Of a stretch of DNA of 64,000 nt, positions 9,027-20,682 are shown piece after piece. The stretch is from JAGWBD01 sp965197455 (lineage in GTDB: Bacteria > Chloroflexota > Anaerolineae > Aggregatilineales > Phototrophicaceae). The number at the start of each line of letters is the position of its first letter. Position 1 is the first letter of the stretch. The notes below the pieces were generated by a model. It was not told the origin of the DNA. It did no database searches and was given only the letters and a program-made list of their open reading frames with translations. The stretch covers positions 1,426,001 to 1,490,000 of the forward strand of contig OZ240208.1 in the NCBI GenBank assembly GCA_965197455.1. Direction: 5' to 3'. The position numbers and the translations under genes were made by a program.

Positions 9027-9143
9027 TCAGCGTAAGAGAATGCGCGCCAGGTCGAAGTACCAGTCGCTCATCTGGCGCTGCTTGCCGCTGACCTCGTTGC
9101 TGCCCAGCAGCTGGAAGTCGCCGTTCAGACAGCCGCTGAAAGC
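9027..9143 (-). pseudogene. possible gene tail remnant downstream of dnaE
   Basis: Directly after the dnaE stop the minus strand has a TAG at 9144-9146, followed in the same frame by 38 protein-like codons and a stop at 9027-9029. The last part reads KQRQMSDWYFDLARILLR. The reading has normal amino-acid composition and no start codon near its beginning. It looks like the end of a gene whose body was deleted. I cannot name the parent family, and it may be chance. Confidence 0.3.
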
Positions 9144-9154
9144 CTAACGCTGCC

Positions 9155-12100
9155 TCAGCCCTGTTCGTCTGTGACAGCCTGCACATCCAGGACCGTCAGC
9201 GCCTCTGCGCCCACGATAGCGCCCAGGCTATCCAGCATGGCATCACAGATGCCGATGCCGGTGTCAAAGTCCAGCTGTAGCGGCTGTCCCCCGGACTCAA
9301 CGATGATGCGAAACTTATCATTGCCCGGCCAGGACTCGACCAGTTTGACCAGGCGTTGCAATCGCCGCTTATCGCGTTCGGTATCATCCCTGCGTTGCAG
9401 ACGAACGACCAGCCGCCGCGGCCCTGTCGCTTCTCTTTCCTCCACGACAGAGTCGACCGGCGGTGTGTCCTCCACTGCAGACTCAGCCATTGCTTCTTCT
9501 TCCGCAGCGGCTGCTTCTGTCACGGGCGATGGAGTTGACACGGGCGGCTCATCCATCACAGCCGGCATTTCCTCCTCAAACGGGGGCGGCTTTTCATAGG
9601 GTAGCGTTTCATCGAAAGGCGGTGGTGCAAAATCGGCTGGCGCGGGCGGCTTGGCGACGGAGGCTTCATGCCCTTCTTCCTCCGGCACAGTGAAGTTTTG
9701 TGAAACCTCGTCCGCAATAACCTGCGGTTCCCCGCGCGAACTGTCCAGCTTGCCGCGCACGTGCAGCACCTTGCCCGCCGCCACCAGCCCCTGACACTGT
9801 TTCCAGGTGCGTGGAAAGATAGTCACCTCAATCGTGGCGGCCGAGTCGCGCCAGTCTTCCAGCTGCGCCACACACATGCGGTCGCCCTTTTTAGTGAGCA
9901 GCGTGCGCATGCTGACGACCTCGCCGGCCACGGTCACCGGGCGGTCGTGCATGCCCATGCCTTCCGCCCGCAGCTCGCTGATGTCGCGCGTGTTGGCTTT
10001 CTGCAACACCTCACGGAAGCGATCGGCCGGGCGCCCGCTGACGTAGATGCCCAGCAATTCCTTCTCCAGCTCCAGCAGCTCGCGCTCGCTCAGGACGTCA
10101 TGCTCCGGCAGGTTGCCCAGCATCTCCTGCGACATGCCCGCCTCTGCGCCAAACATGTTCATCTGGCCGACTTCGCGGTCGCGATACCAGCGCGTGCTGA
10201 AACCCAGCAGTCTTTCGCTGGCGGCCAGCAGCGGCCCCCGCGCACCAAAGGCGCGCATGGCGCCCACCGTGGCCAGACTCTCCAGCGCGCGCCGCCCCAC
10301 CTTGCGCAGGTCGACCCGCTTGCAAAAGTCCTCCAGGTCGCTGAAGGTACCATCCGCCTGGCGCGCGTCAACGATCGGCTGCAACGCGCCCGCGCCGGCC
10401 TTGCGAATGGCCGCCAGCCCGAAACGAATGCCGCGCCGTCCGCTTTCATCCGCCTGAATGTCGAAATCCAGCTCGCTGTGGTTCACGTCCGGCGGCAACG
10501 TGGGTATGCCCAGGCGCCGGCATTCCTCCATATAGCCGGCGATGCGACCGCCATCATCGCGGTGCACGCTGAGCAGCGCGCACATGTATTCCGCAGGATA
10601 GTGGCACTTGAGGAAGGCCGTCTGCAGCGTGATGACGGCGTAATCCGTGGCATGCGCCTTGTTGAAACCGTAGTTGGCGAAGAACTCGATGTCGTCGAAT
10701 ATCTTGCTGGCCGCGGACTCGTCGACGCCGTGCTGCGGCCCGCGCGCCATGAAGTTCTCGCGATGCTTCACGAGGTCCTCTTCGCGCTTGTAGGAAACCG
10801 CCTTGCGCATCGTGTCGCTCTCCGCCAGCTCGTAGCCGAAGAGCTGCGAGGCGATCTCCATGATCTGTTCCTGGTACACGATGATGCCGCCGGTTTCCTC
10901 AAGGATGGGCTTCAACAGCTCGTGCTGGTAGGTGACTTCTTCCTCACCGCGCAAGCGCCGGTTGTAGCTGGGGATGTAGTCCATCGGCCCCGGACGATAC
11001 AGCGCAATGCCCGCCACAATGTTCTCGAAGCGTCGCGGCCGCATGTCACGCAGCATCTGCTGCATGCCCTCGCTCTCCACCTGGAACATGCCCACGGTCT
11101 CGCCGCGCCCCAGCAGCTCGAAGGTCTTGTCCAGCATGGCCGTCGCCTGCTCGTCCCCTTCAACCATCTCGTGGCGACATGGGATGTTCTCCATGCTGTA
11201 ATCAATGCCATGGTGCTGGCTGATGAGGTCGCAGGCCCGGCGCATGATGGTCAGCGTGGAGAGGCCCAGAAAGTCGATCTTGAGCAGGCCAATCGACTCG
11301 CAAGTCTCCATCGTGAACTGCGTCACGGCGCGCACCGAGCCGCTGTCGCTGCCGCGCGTCGGCCGATGCAGCGGAATGGTCTCCACCAGCGGCCGGTCGC
11401 CAATGATGATGCCGGCGGCGTGCGTCGAGACGTGGCGGCTGATGCCCTGCAGGGTCTTCGCCGTCGCAATGATGCGTTGCGCAGCCTCGTCGCGGCCGAC
11501 AAGGTCTTTCAGTTCGGGCGTCGCATCCACGTACTCCTGCAGCGGTTTGGGCCTCGGCTCCTGCGGAATGAGACGGGCGACCTGGTGCACCAGCTCATGC
11601 GGCATCTGCAACACGCGCCCCACGTCGCGCACCGCCGCCCGCGGCCCCAGTGTGCCAAACGTGATGATGGCCGCGACCTTGTCCTCGCCGTACTTGCGCG
11701 CAGCATAGTTAATCATCTCGGCGCGGCGGTCGTCCGGATAGTCGAGGTCAATATCCGGCATGCTGATGCGGCCGGGATTGAGAAAGCGCTCGAAGATGAG
11801 GCCGTCGCGGATCGGGTCAATCTCCGTGATGCCCAGGCAGTAAGCGGCCAGGCTCCCCGCGCCCGAGCCGCGCACATTCCACCAGATGTCGGCCTCGCGC
11901 GCATACTCGCACAGGTCCCACACAATCAGAAAGTAGGTGTCGAAACCCATGTCGTGGATCAGCTTCAGTTCGTGATCCAGGCGCGCCTGCAGGGTTGTCT
12001 CCCCGCTCGCCCGCTCGCCAAAACGCCAGCTCAGGCCCTTCTCGCACAGGTGGCGCAACCAGGTTTCCGCGCTGTGCCCCGGCGGCACCGGGAAAGCCGG

Positions 12101-12961
12101 CAGCTGATAACCCTTCGTGTCCAGCTCCAGCTGGCACATCTCGGCCACCAGCAACGTATTCTTCAGCGCCTCGCCGTCATTGATTTCGCCGAAGGCCGCC
12201 CACATCTCCGCTTGCGAGGCCAGATGGTAGCTGGGGTCAGACATGCGCATGCGGTTCTGCTCATCCTTCTGTGCGCTGGTCTGGATGCAGAGCAACGTGT
12301 CGTGCGAATCGTGATCTTCCTGCAACACATAGTGCACGTCATTGGTGGCCAGCAACTTCGTGCCGGCGAAATCGCGGTTCGCCACCAGCCACTGGTTGAC
12401 CTCCTGCAGCGCCGGAATGTCGTGCTGCTGCAGCTCCAGGAAAAAGTTCTCGCGCCCGAAAATGTCCTGATATTCGCCTATCGTCTTTCGCGCGGCTTCT
12501 TCCTGGCCGCCCATCACCAGCACCGGAATCTCGCCGGCCAGACAACCGCTGGTGGCAATTAGCCCCTCACTGTGCGCATTTAGGAATTCACGATCGATGC
12601 GCGGATTGTAGTAAAAGCCGTCCAGCTGCGCGGCGGAGGCGATGCGCAACAGATTGCGATACCCCTGCTCGTTGCGCGCCAGCAGCAACAAATGCGCGGC
12701 CTTGCGGTCCAGCGTCGGGTCGCGGTCGCCCATCCTCCGCGGCGCCATATAGGCTTCCATGCCGATGACCGGGTGAACGTCGCGCGCCCGGCAGGCGCGG
12801 TAGAAGTCGATTACGCCGAACATGGTGCCGTGGTCGCTGATGGCCAGCGAGCCCATGCCCAGCTCGACGGCGCGCCCCACCAGATCGTCTATGCGCCCCA
12901 GCCCGTCCAGCAGGGAGAACTGGCTGTGAACGTGCAAATGTACAAAGTCGCTGCCGCCCAT
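9155..12961 (-). CDS. dnaE: DNA polymerase III alpha subunit
   Basis: This 1268-residue replicative polymerase starts with a PHP domain (FVHLHVHSQFSLLDGL, with ISDHG shortly after). It has the polymerase core with GSGAGSLAAYCLGITEIDP and the catalytic PDIDLDYPDDRR. A helix-hairpin-helix region, an OB fold (VTVAGEVVSMRTLLTKKGD) and a C-terminal region follow. The last 230 residues are unusual: a Pro/Glu/Ala-rich linker of roughly 90 residues precedes a compact end domain beginning RRLVVRLQRRDD. ATG 12961 is chosen because a TATACT -10 box lies at 12992-12997 and a GCGGAG site lies just upstream. Confidence 0.96.
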   Translation of the reverse strand: MGGSDFVHLHVHSQFSLLDGLGRIDDLVGRAVELGMGSLAISDHGTMFGVIDFYRACRARDVHPVIGMEAYMAPRRMGDRDPTLDRKAAHLLLLARNEQGYRNLLRIASAAQLDGFYYNPRIDREFLNAHSEGLIATSGCLAGEIPVLVMGGQEEAARKTIGEYQDIFGRENFFLELQQHDIPALQEVNQWLVANRDFAGTKLLATNDVHYVLQEDHDSHDTLLCIQTSAQKDEQNRMRMSDPSYHLASQAEMWAAFGEINDGEALKNTLLVAEMCQLELDTKGYQLPAFPVPPGHSAETWLRHLCEKGLSWRFGERASGETTLQARLDHELKLIHDMGFDTYFLIVWDLCEYAREADIWWNVRGSGAGSLAAYCLGITEIDPIRDGLIFERFLNPGRISMPDIDLDYPDDRRAEMINYAARKYGEDKVAAIITFGTLGPRAAVRDVGRVLQMPHELVHQVARLIPQEPRPKPLQEYVDATPELKDLVGRDEAAQRIIATAKTLQGISRHVSTHAAGIIIGDRPLVETIPLHRPTRGSDSGSVRAVTQFTMETCESIGLLKIDFLGLSTLTIMRRACDLISQHHGIDYSMENIPCRHEMVEGDEQATAMLDKTFELLGRGETVGMFQVESEGMQQMLRDMRPRRFENIVAGIALYRPGPMDYIPSYNRRLRGEEEVTYQHELLKPILEETGGIIVYQEQIMEIASQLFGYELAESDTMRKAVSYKREEDLVKHRENFMARGPQHGVDESAASKIFDDIEFFANYGFNKAHATDYAVITLQTAFLKCHYPAEYMCALLSVHRDDGGRIAGYMEECRRLGIPTLPPDVNHSELDFDIQADESGRRGIRFGLAAIRKAGAGALQPIVDARQADGTFSDLEDFCKRVDLRKVGRRALESLATVGAMRAFGARGPLLAASERLLGFSTRWYRDREVGQMNMFGAEAGMSQEMLGNLPEHDVLSERELLELEKELLGIYVSGRPADRFREVLQKANTRDISELRAEGMGMHDRPVTVAGEVVSMRTLLTKKGDRMCVAQLEDWRDSAATIEVTIFPRTWKQCQGLVAAGKVLHVRGKLDSSRGEPQVIADEVSQNFTVPEEEGHEASVAKPPAPADFAPPPFDETLPYEKPPPFEEEMPAVMDEPPVSTPSPVTEAAAAEEEAMAESAVEDTPPVDSVVEEREATGPRRLVVRLQRRDDTERDKRRLQRLVKLVESWPGNDKFRIIVESGGQPLQLDFDTGIGICDAMLDSLGAIVGAEALTVLDVQAVTDEQG

Positions 12962-12991
12962 AAGGCTCCGCTGTCGCTGGCTGGTCGGCAA

Positions 12992-12997
12992 AGTATA
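12992..12997 (-). promoter_or_regulatory. -10 box (TATACT) for dnaE
   Basis: TATACT on the minus strand lies about 31 bases upstream of ATG 12961. It falls where a longer dnaE reading frame would begin, which supports the shorter start. Confidence 0.5.
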
Positions 12998-13080
12998 CCA
13001 TTGCGCCCGCCGCCCGGTTGACCCCGCGCTGCCTTTCCGGCAGAGTCAGCCCTGCTCAGCGACAGGAAAATGCCTCATCC

Positions 13081-13902
13081 ATGCCCGAACTGCCGGAAGT
13101 CGAAATGGTCGTGCGCGGCCTGCGCGACCCACTCATCGGCCGCCGCGTGAGCAGCCTGTGGACGGACTGGCCACGCATCATCCACAGCCCGCAGCCGGAG
13201 GAGTTCGCCGCTCGCATCCACGGCCAGCGCTTTAGCGCCATCGATCGCCGCGGCAAGTTCATCCTCTGCGCGCTGGACAGTGAGATACTCATCGTGCACC
13301 TGCGCATGACCGGACGCCTCTACGTCGCCGCGGACGATTCGCAGTCCCCGGCCGATCGCTGGCTCCATTTCCGGCTGCAACTGGATTGCGGGCAGCAACT
13401 GCGCTTCTCTGACGCGCGCAAGTTTGGCCGCATCTGGCTGACCGCCGCTGCCAACACAGTCACCGGCGCGCTGGGGCCGGAGCCCCTGTCGCGGCAATTC
13501 ACAGCCAGACGGCTTGCCGCAGGCCTCGCAAAACGCAGCCGCGCGCTGAAACCCCTGCTGCTCGACCAGGGCTTCCTCGCCGGCGTCGGCAACATCTACG
13601 CTGACGAGGCCCTCAACCGCGCCCGCCTGCATCCCCTGCGCCCGGCGGACAGTCTTGACGAAGCCGAAACGGTTGCCCTGCACCGCGCGTTGCGCGCGAC
13701 CCTGCGCGCCGGCATCCGGCACGAAGGCGCCAGCATCAACTGGTATCGCAAGCCGGATGGCACGCGCGGCAGCTCTCAGCAACACTTTCGCGTTTATGGG
13801 CGCGCGGGCCAACCCTGCCCCCGCTGCGGCGCGTCCATTGTGAAAACGGTGGTGGCGCAGCGCGGCACACACTTCTGCCCCGCCTGCCAGCTGCTGCGCT
13901 AG
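13081..13902 (+). CDS. mutM: formamidopyrimidine-DNA glycosylase (Fpg/MutM)
   Basis: The 273-residue protein begins MPELPEVEMVVRGL. The proline after the start methionine is the catalytic nucleophile, which fixes ATG 13081 over an upstream in-frame start at 13018. Lysine in RRGKFIL (about 60), the H2TH region (about 140-200) and the C-terminal zinc finger CPRCG...CPAC are present. It excises 8-oxoguanine and nicks the abasic site. Its stop lies 5 bases from the convergent MBL gene. Confidence 0.96.
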   Translation: MPELPEVEMVVRGLRDPLIGRRVSSLWTDWPRIIHSPQPEEFAARIHGQRFSAIDRRGKFILCALDSEILIVHLRMTGRLYVAADDSQSPADRWLHFRLQLDCGQQLRFSDARKFGRIWLTAAANTVTGALGPEPLSRQFTARRLAAGLAKRSRALKPLLLDQGFLAGVGNIYADEALNRARLHPLRPADSLDEAETVALHRALRATLRAGIRHEGASINWYRKPDGTRGSSQQHFRVYGRAGQPCPRCGASIVKTVVAQRGTHFCPACQLLR

Positions 13903-13907
13903 ATGCG

Positions 13908-14768
13908 CTAGACCGGCTCGAACGCGACCGCTGCCACGCGCAGTCGCCCGGCTTCATCCTGCCGCAAACGACCGGCCGGTCGCTGCGAATCATGCGGAAA
14001 GAAGAGCAGCGCGTCCCGCTCCAGCGCCCATGCCTGCCAGTGACGCTTGGTCTCCAGCGTGACCAGCGGCTCCACGTCGTAGGCCGTCATCCAGCCCAGA
14101 CGCTCAAAATGCACGGCGTAGGTCGCCAGGTCCGCCAGCTGCAGCGCACACTGTCCCTCGCTCTCCAGCAGCACGCTCATGTGACCCGGCGTATGCCCCG
14201 GCGTCACCACGCCGCGTACGCCAGGCGCCAGCTCGCAGTCGCCGTCCAGCAGCCGCAGCTGCCCGCTATTGCGCAGCGGCTCGAAGTTCTCCGCCAGATA
14301 AGTCGCGCGCGTGCGCTCGTTGGGGCGGCAGGCATCCTCGTATTCGCGTCGTTGCACCACATATTCTGCGTCAGGGAAGACCGCGACGGACTGGCCCTCC
14401 GCGTCGAACTGCGTGTTGCCGGCGGCGTGATCCAGATGCAAATGCGTGTTGACGACCAGGTCGATGTCTGTCGGTGCCAGGCCAAGGCGCGCCAGCCCGG
14501 CGCAAAGGTCGCCGCGCGGCCGCGTCAACTGCAGCTGACCTTGCGCCTTCTCCGGCAGCTTGTGGCCATAGCCGCAATCCACCACGATGTTTCGCCCCCC
14601 AGTCTGCAACAATAGACAGTTGCTGCTCATCGGCACCAGCAGCTCCGCCGTTGGTGTCATGTGGCGTGACCAGAGGACGCGCGGCACCAGGCCGAAAGCC
14701 CCGCCCGGGTCGACCAGATAGTCACTTTCGCGGATGAGATGGACCTGGATCTGACCAATTCGCAGCAT
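13908..14768 (-). CDS. MBL-fold metallo-hydrolase
   Basis: The 286-residue protein carries the metal motif NTHLHLDHAAGN (HxHxDH, about 105-115) and the downstream GHTPGHMSVLL. This is the two-metal hydrolase fold of the metallo-beta-lactamase superfamily, resembling lactonase-like members. The substrate is unknown. It begins 4 bases after the secA stop on the same strand, so it is likely transcribed with secA. Confidence 0.87.
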   Translation of the reverse strand: MLRIGQIQVHLIRESDYLVDPGGAFGLVPRVLWSRHMTPTAELLVPMSSNCLLLQTGGRNIVVDCGYGHKLPEKAQGQLQLTRPRGDLCAGLARLGLAPTDIDLVVNTHLHLDHAAGNTQFDAEGQSVAVFPDAEYVVQRREYEDACRPNERTRATYLAENFEPLRNSGQLRLLDGDCELAPGVRGVVTPGHTPGHMSVLLESEGQCALQLADLATYAVHFERLGWMTAYDVEPLVTLETKRHWQAWALERDALLFFPHDSQRPAGRLRQDEAGRLRVAAVAFEPV

Positions 14769-14772
14769 GGTC

Positions 14773-17580
<2,808 letters not shown>

Positions 17581-17611
17581 GGACCCTCGTCTGCCAGCCG
17601 ACTACCCTGCA

Positions 17612-17620
17612 ATTATAGCA
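17612..17620 (-). promoter_or_regulatory. extended -10 promoter for secA
   Basis: The minus strand reads TGC TATAAT, a perfect -10 hexamer with the extended TGn motif, 32 bases upstream of the secA ATG. There is no clear -35 box, as is common for extended -10 promoters. Confidence 0.6.
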
Positions 17621-17644
17621 CAGCCCTGCCCTGCCCCTGCCTGG

Positions 17645-17653
17645 TGGTACAAT
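17645..17653 (+). promoter_or_regulatory. extended -10 promoter for the aldo/keto reductase gene
   Basis: TGG TACAAT lies 32 bases upstream of ATG 17686, divergent from the secA promoter. A GGAG ribosome binding site lies at 17677-17680. Confidence 0.5.
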
Positions 17654-17685
17654 GCGCGGCAGTCAATTAGCCTGATGGAGCTCTC

Positions 17686-18651
17686 ATGCAATACACAAGA
17701 ATGGGCCGCACCGGCCTCAAGGTCAGCCGTCTCTGCCTCGGCGCGCTGACCTTCGGCCTCAGCGCCGACGAACAGACCTCATTCCGGATTCTCGACGCCG
17801 CCGCCGACGCCGGCATCAACTTCATCGATACCGCCGACATCTATTCGCGCTGGGGGCCAGGCCACGTCGGTGGCGAATCCGAGACCGTCATTGGCTCCTG
17901 GCTGCGCGGTCGCAGCCGTCGCGATTTCGTCATCGCGACCAAGGTGCAGGGACGCCTGTGGCAAGGTCCCAATGGCATGGGCCTCAGCCGTCTGCACATT
18001 CTGCAGGCCGTCGAGGACAGTCTGCGCCGCCTCGGCACCGACTACATCGACCTCTACCAGACGCACTGGCCGGACATGGAAACCCCGCTCGACGAGACCC
18101 TGGCCGCGCTCGACAGCCTGGTGCAAAGCGGCAAGGTGCGCTACATCGGCTGCAGCAACTATCCCGCCTGGCTGCTGCTCAAGTCCCTCTGGATCAGTGA
18201 CGCCCAGGGCCTCGCCCGCTTCAACTGTCATCAGCCGCATTACAGCCTCTTGCACCGCGACGAATTCGAGCGCGAACTGGCCGCCGCCTGCCTCGACCAG
18301 GGCGTCGGCGTCATCCCCTACAGCCCGCTGGCTGCCGGCTTCCTGACCGGCAAATACACGCGCACCAACAAATCTCCCGACAGCACCCGCAGTGACGGCG
18401 GTCTGATTCAGCGCCTGCTGGCCGACGAGCGGGCCTTCCTGACCCTCGACCTGCTGCGCGACATCGCCGCCGACCATGAAGTCCACCCGGCCCAAATCGC
18501 GCTCGCCTGGCAGCTGGCGCAGCCGGTCATCACGGCGCCCATCGTCGGCGCGCGCCGCGTCGATCAGTTGCTGGATGTGGTTGGCGCGACCGAAGTCACG
18601 CTGTCCGCCGGTGAAATCGCGCGCCTCAACGAGGTGACAACCGGCTTCTAG
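17686..18651 (+). CDS. aldo/keto reductase
   Basis: The 321-residue TIM-barrel protein has FIDTADIYSRW (catalytic Asp and Tyr near 46-52), VIATKVQG (catalytic Lys near 84) and YIDLYQTHWPD (His near 127). These form the aldo/keto reductase tetrad. It reduces aldehydes or ketones with NAD(P)H; the substrate is unknown. It converges on the sugar isomerase gene with 2 bases between stops. Confidence 0.9.
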   Translation: MQYTRMGRTGLKVSRLCLGALTFGLSADEQTSFRILDAAADAGINFIDTADIYSRWGPGHVGGESETVIGSWLRGRSRRDFVIATKVQGRLWQGPNGMGLSRLHILQAVEDSLRRLGTDYIDLYQTHWPDMETPLDETLAALDSLVQSGKVRYIGCSNYPAWLLLKSLWISDAQGLARFNCHQPHYSLLHRDEFERELAAACLDQGVGVIPYSPLAAGFLTGKYTRTNKSPDSTRSDGGLIQRLLADERAFLTLDLLRDIAADHEVHPAQIALAWQLAQPVITAPIVGARRVDQLLDVVGATEVTLSAGEIARLNEVTTGF

Positions 18652-18653
18652 CC

Positions 18654-19517
18654 TTACGACCAGTCCATGCCGGCCTGCTGCCACATGCGCTGCATGTGCG
18701 CGGCCACCAGTTGTGCGGCCTCCAGCGGGTCCTCGATAGCGTTGGTGCGCGCGCTGAAGGGCTCGCAAGTCACCGGGCCGTCGTAGCCCAGCGCTTGCAG
18801 CCGCTGCATAAAGCCCGCCAGGTCGATGACGCCGGTCTCGGTCGGCAGGCGCCGGTCGCGATCCATGAAGGTTTCCAGTGTGAGGCCCAGGGGCGCGTCA
18901 TTGACATGTACGGCGACGACGTCGCTCTCACTCAACGAAGCGAGCTCACTTACAGTGCCGCCCGAGGTAATCAGGTGGTAGGCGTCCAGCAGCAGGCCAA
19001 CGTTGCCCGTACCAATAGCCTCGCACAGCCGCAGCATACCGGGCATGTCATTGATGAACAGGAAGACGTCGGGCGGCGGAAAAGTCTTCGGCCCGATGAA
19101 CTCAAAGCCCAGTCGAACGCCGTAGGGCAGCAACGTTTCGGCGATGCGTCCGTAACGCTCCCTGTGCCACGCGAAGTTCTCGTCGAAATTGCGCGTCTCC
19201 GAATACGAGGGGCACCAGGTGGTGGTGCGCAACGCGCCCAGCTCCTGCGCCACCTGCGCCAGCGCCGGCAGGCGTTCCACGCCCTCTTCCCAGTCATCGC
19301 CCTGCCAGTTAACCGGCAGACCCCAGTTGCCGGGCAGAGCAGCATGCCGCGCAAAGAGCTCGCGCAGCCAGTCAATGCCGTGCTCGCCGGCCAGTTGCGC
19401 CGCCTCACTGATGCTGAAATCCACGCCGCCGAAGCCGCAGCGCTGCGCCAGCGCCAGGGTTTGCTCCAGACTGTAGTTGCGAATGCCAATCGCGCCGGTG
19501 TTTAGACTGCTGAACAT
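18654..19517 (-). CDS. sugar phosphate isomerase/epimerase-like TIM barrel, copy 1
   Basis: The 287-residue protein starts MFSSLNTGAIGIRNYSLEQ and has the xylose isomerase-like/AP endonuclease 2 barrel pattern. Metal-ligand regions are GFEFIGPKTF, LLLDAYHLI, VVAVHVNDAP and GPVTCEPFS. It likely isomerises or epimerises a sugar or polyol; the substrate is unknown. It is a tandem duplicate of the next gene upstream, sharing near-identical start, core and promoter. RBS AGGGG lies 5 bases before the ATG. Confidence 0.85.
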   Translation of the reverse strand: MFSSLNTGAIGIRNYSLEQTLALAQRCGFGGVDFSISEAAQLAGEHGIDWLRELFARHAALPGNWGLPVNWQGDDWEEGVERLPALAQVAQELGALRTTTWCPSYSETRNFDENFAWHRERYGRIAETLLPYGVRLGFEFIGPKTFPPPDVFLFINDMPGMLRLCEAIGTGNVGLLLDAYHLITSGGTVSELASLSESDVVAVHVNDAPLGLTLETFMDRDRRLPTETGVIDLAGFMQRLQALGYDGPVTCEPFSARTNAIEDPLEAAQLVAAHMQRMWQQAGMDWS

Positions 19518-19551
19518 GGTCGCCCCTGTGTCAAGTGTCGAATGCCGCGCC

Positions 19552-19557
19552 AGTATA
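19552..19557 (-). promoter_or_regulatory. -10 box (TATACT), isomerase copy 1
   Basis: TATACT in the context GCGCTATACTGGCGCGGC, 35 bases before the ATG. The same context is conserved upstream of copy 2. Confidence 0.5.
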
Positions 19558-19637
19558 GCGCGGAACGCTCCCCGGGGAAGATGCGCGTCTGCATCTCTTC
19601 GGGATGTCTTCTACGAGGTGACAGTCAGGTCCCGGCC

Positions 19638-20501
19638 TTACGCCCACTCCAGGCCGGCCTGCTGCCACATGCGCTGCATGTGCGCGGCTACCAGTTGCGC
19701 GGCCTCCAGCGGGTCCTCCAGCGCGTTCACGCGCTTGCTGAAGGGCTCGCAGGTGATCGGGCCGTCGTAACCCAGCGCGTCCAGTCGCTGCATAAAGCCC
19801 GCCAGATCAATGACGCCGGACTCGGTCGGCAGACGCCGGTCGTAGTCATCATAGTCTGCCAGCGACACGCCCGCCGGCGCGTCATTCACGTGCACGGCCA
19901 CGATGAGTTCATTGGTCAACTTATCCAGGTCGCTCATGCTGCCGCCCGAGCTGTGCACGTGCCAGGCGTCCAGCATCAGGCCGACGTTGCTCGTGCCAAT
20001 AGCCTCGCACAGGCGCAACATGCCGGCCATGTCCTGGATGAAAAGGTGGTCGCCAGGCGGCGGGTAGGACTTGGGCCCGATGTACTCGATGCCAAAACGA
20101 ATGCCGCAGGGCAGTAGCGTTTCGGCGACGCGCGTGAAGTGCACCCGGTGCCACTCAAAGTTCTCGTCGAAATTGCGCGTCGGCGAATGCGGTGGACACC
20201 AGGTGGTGGCGCGTAGCGCGCCCAGTTCCTGCGCCACCTGCGCCGCGGCCGTCAACTGCGCTTCGCCGGTCTCCCAATAATCGCCCTGCCAGTGGTCCGG
20301 CACAAACCAGTTGCCCGGCCGCATTTCATACTGCACGAAGAGCTCGCGTAGCCAGGCCGCGCCATGCGTGTCGGCCAGTTGCACCGCCTCGCTGATGTCC
20401 AGGTCCACGCCGCCGAAGCCGCAGCGCTGCGCCAGCGCCAGGCTTTGTTCCAGACTGATGTTGCGAATGCCGATCGCGCCGGTGTTCAAACTGCTGAACA
20501 T
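19638..20501 (-). CDS. sugar phosphate isomerase/epimerase-like TIM barrel, copy 2
   Basis: The 287-residue protein starts MFSSLNTGAIGIRNISLEQ and is colinear with copy 1 over its whole length, with long identical stretches. Equivalent metal-site regions are present (GIEYIGPKSY, LMLDAWHVH, IVAVHVNDAP, GPITCEPFS). Start ATG 20501 is set by homology with copy 1 and the AGGGG site; an in-frame start at 20549 lies upstream of the -10 box and is rejected. Differences around the second metal ligand (DAYHLI versus DAWHVH) hint at possible divergence in substrate. Confidence 0.85.
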   Translation of the reverse strand: MFSSLNTGAIGIRNISLEQSLALAQRCGFGGVDLDISEAVQLADTHGAAWLRELFVQYEMRPGNWFVPDHWQGDYWETGEAQLTAAAQVAQELGALRATTWCPPHSPTRNFDENFEWHRVHFTRVAETLLPCGIRFGIEYIGPKSYPPPGDHLFIQDMAGMLRLCEAIGTSNVGLMLDAWHVHSSGGSMSDLDKLTNELIVAVHVNDAPAGVSLADYDDYDRRLPTESGVIDLAGFMQRLDALGYDGPITCEPFSKRVNALEDPLEAAQLVAAHMQRMWQQAGLEWA

Positions 20502-20535
20502 GGTCGCCCCTGGGTGAAATGACGGTCGCCGCGCC

Positions 20536-20541
20536 AGTATA
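20536..20541 (-). promoter_or_regulatory. -10 box (TATACT), isomerase copy 2
   Basis: TATACT in the context GCGCTATACTGGCGCGGC, duplicated together with the gene. Confidence 0.5.
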
Positions 20542-20556
20542 GCGCGCAACGCTCCC

Positions 20557-20625
20557 TCAATAGACGCGCCTTTGCATCTCTGCGGGAATGGCCTTGCCGG
20601 TCTGGGGGTCGGCCAGAGCGCTCAA
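20557..20625 (-). pseudogene. possible 22-codon gene-tail remnant upstream of isomerase copy 2
   Basis: The minus strand reads ALADPQTGKAIPAEMQRRVY followed by TGA at 20557-20559, right after an in-frame TAG. The matching position upstream of copy 1 still encodes PEEMQTRIF but without the stop. The segment looks like the end of a lost upstream gene that was copied with the isomerase. The parent gene is not identifiable. Confidence 0.3.
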
Positions 20626-20682
20626 CTACTGCTGATTAAGCGCAGTGCATAACTTCACGCCTCTGAACGCGCCGCCTGAATA

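Larger units (their letters stand above)
18654..20590 (-). repeat. tandem direct duplication of isomerase unit (about 950 bases each)
   Basis: Unit 1 spans about 18654-19606 and unit 2 about 19638-20590. Each holds one isomerase gene, the same RBS, the same TATACT promoter context and about 35 further bases upstream that still resemble a coding tail. Coding positions have diverged moderately, so this is not a very recent event. Confidence 0.75.

Noticed and set aside
9761..12562. A 933-codon open frame antisense to dnaE
   Set aside because: High GC and codon bias of dnaE keep the opposite frame open. The translation is rich in His, Arg, Gln and Ala without any family motif.
13018..13080. Longer N-terminus for MutM
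   Set aside because: Catalysis needs Pro directly after the initiator Met, which only ATG 13081 gives.
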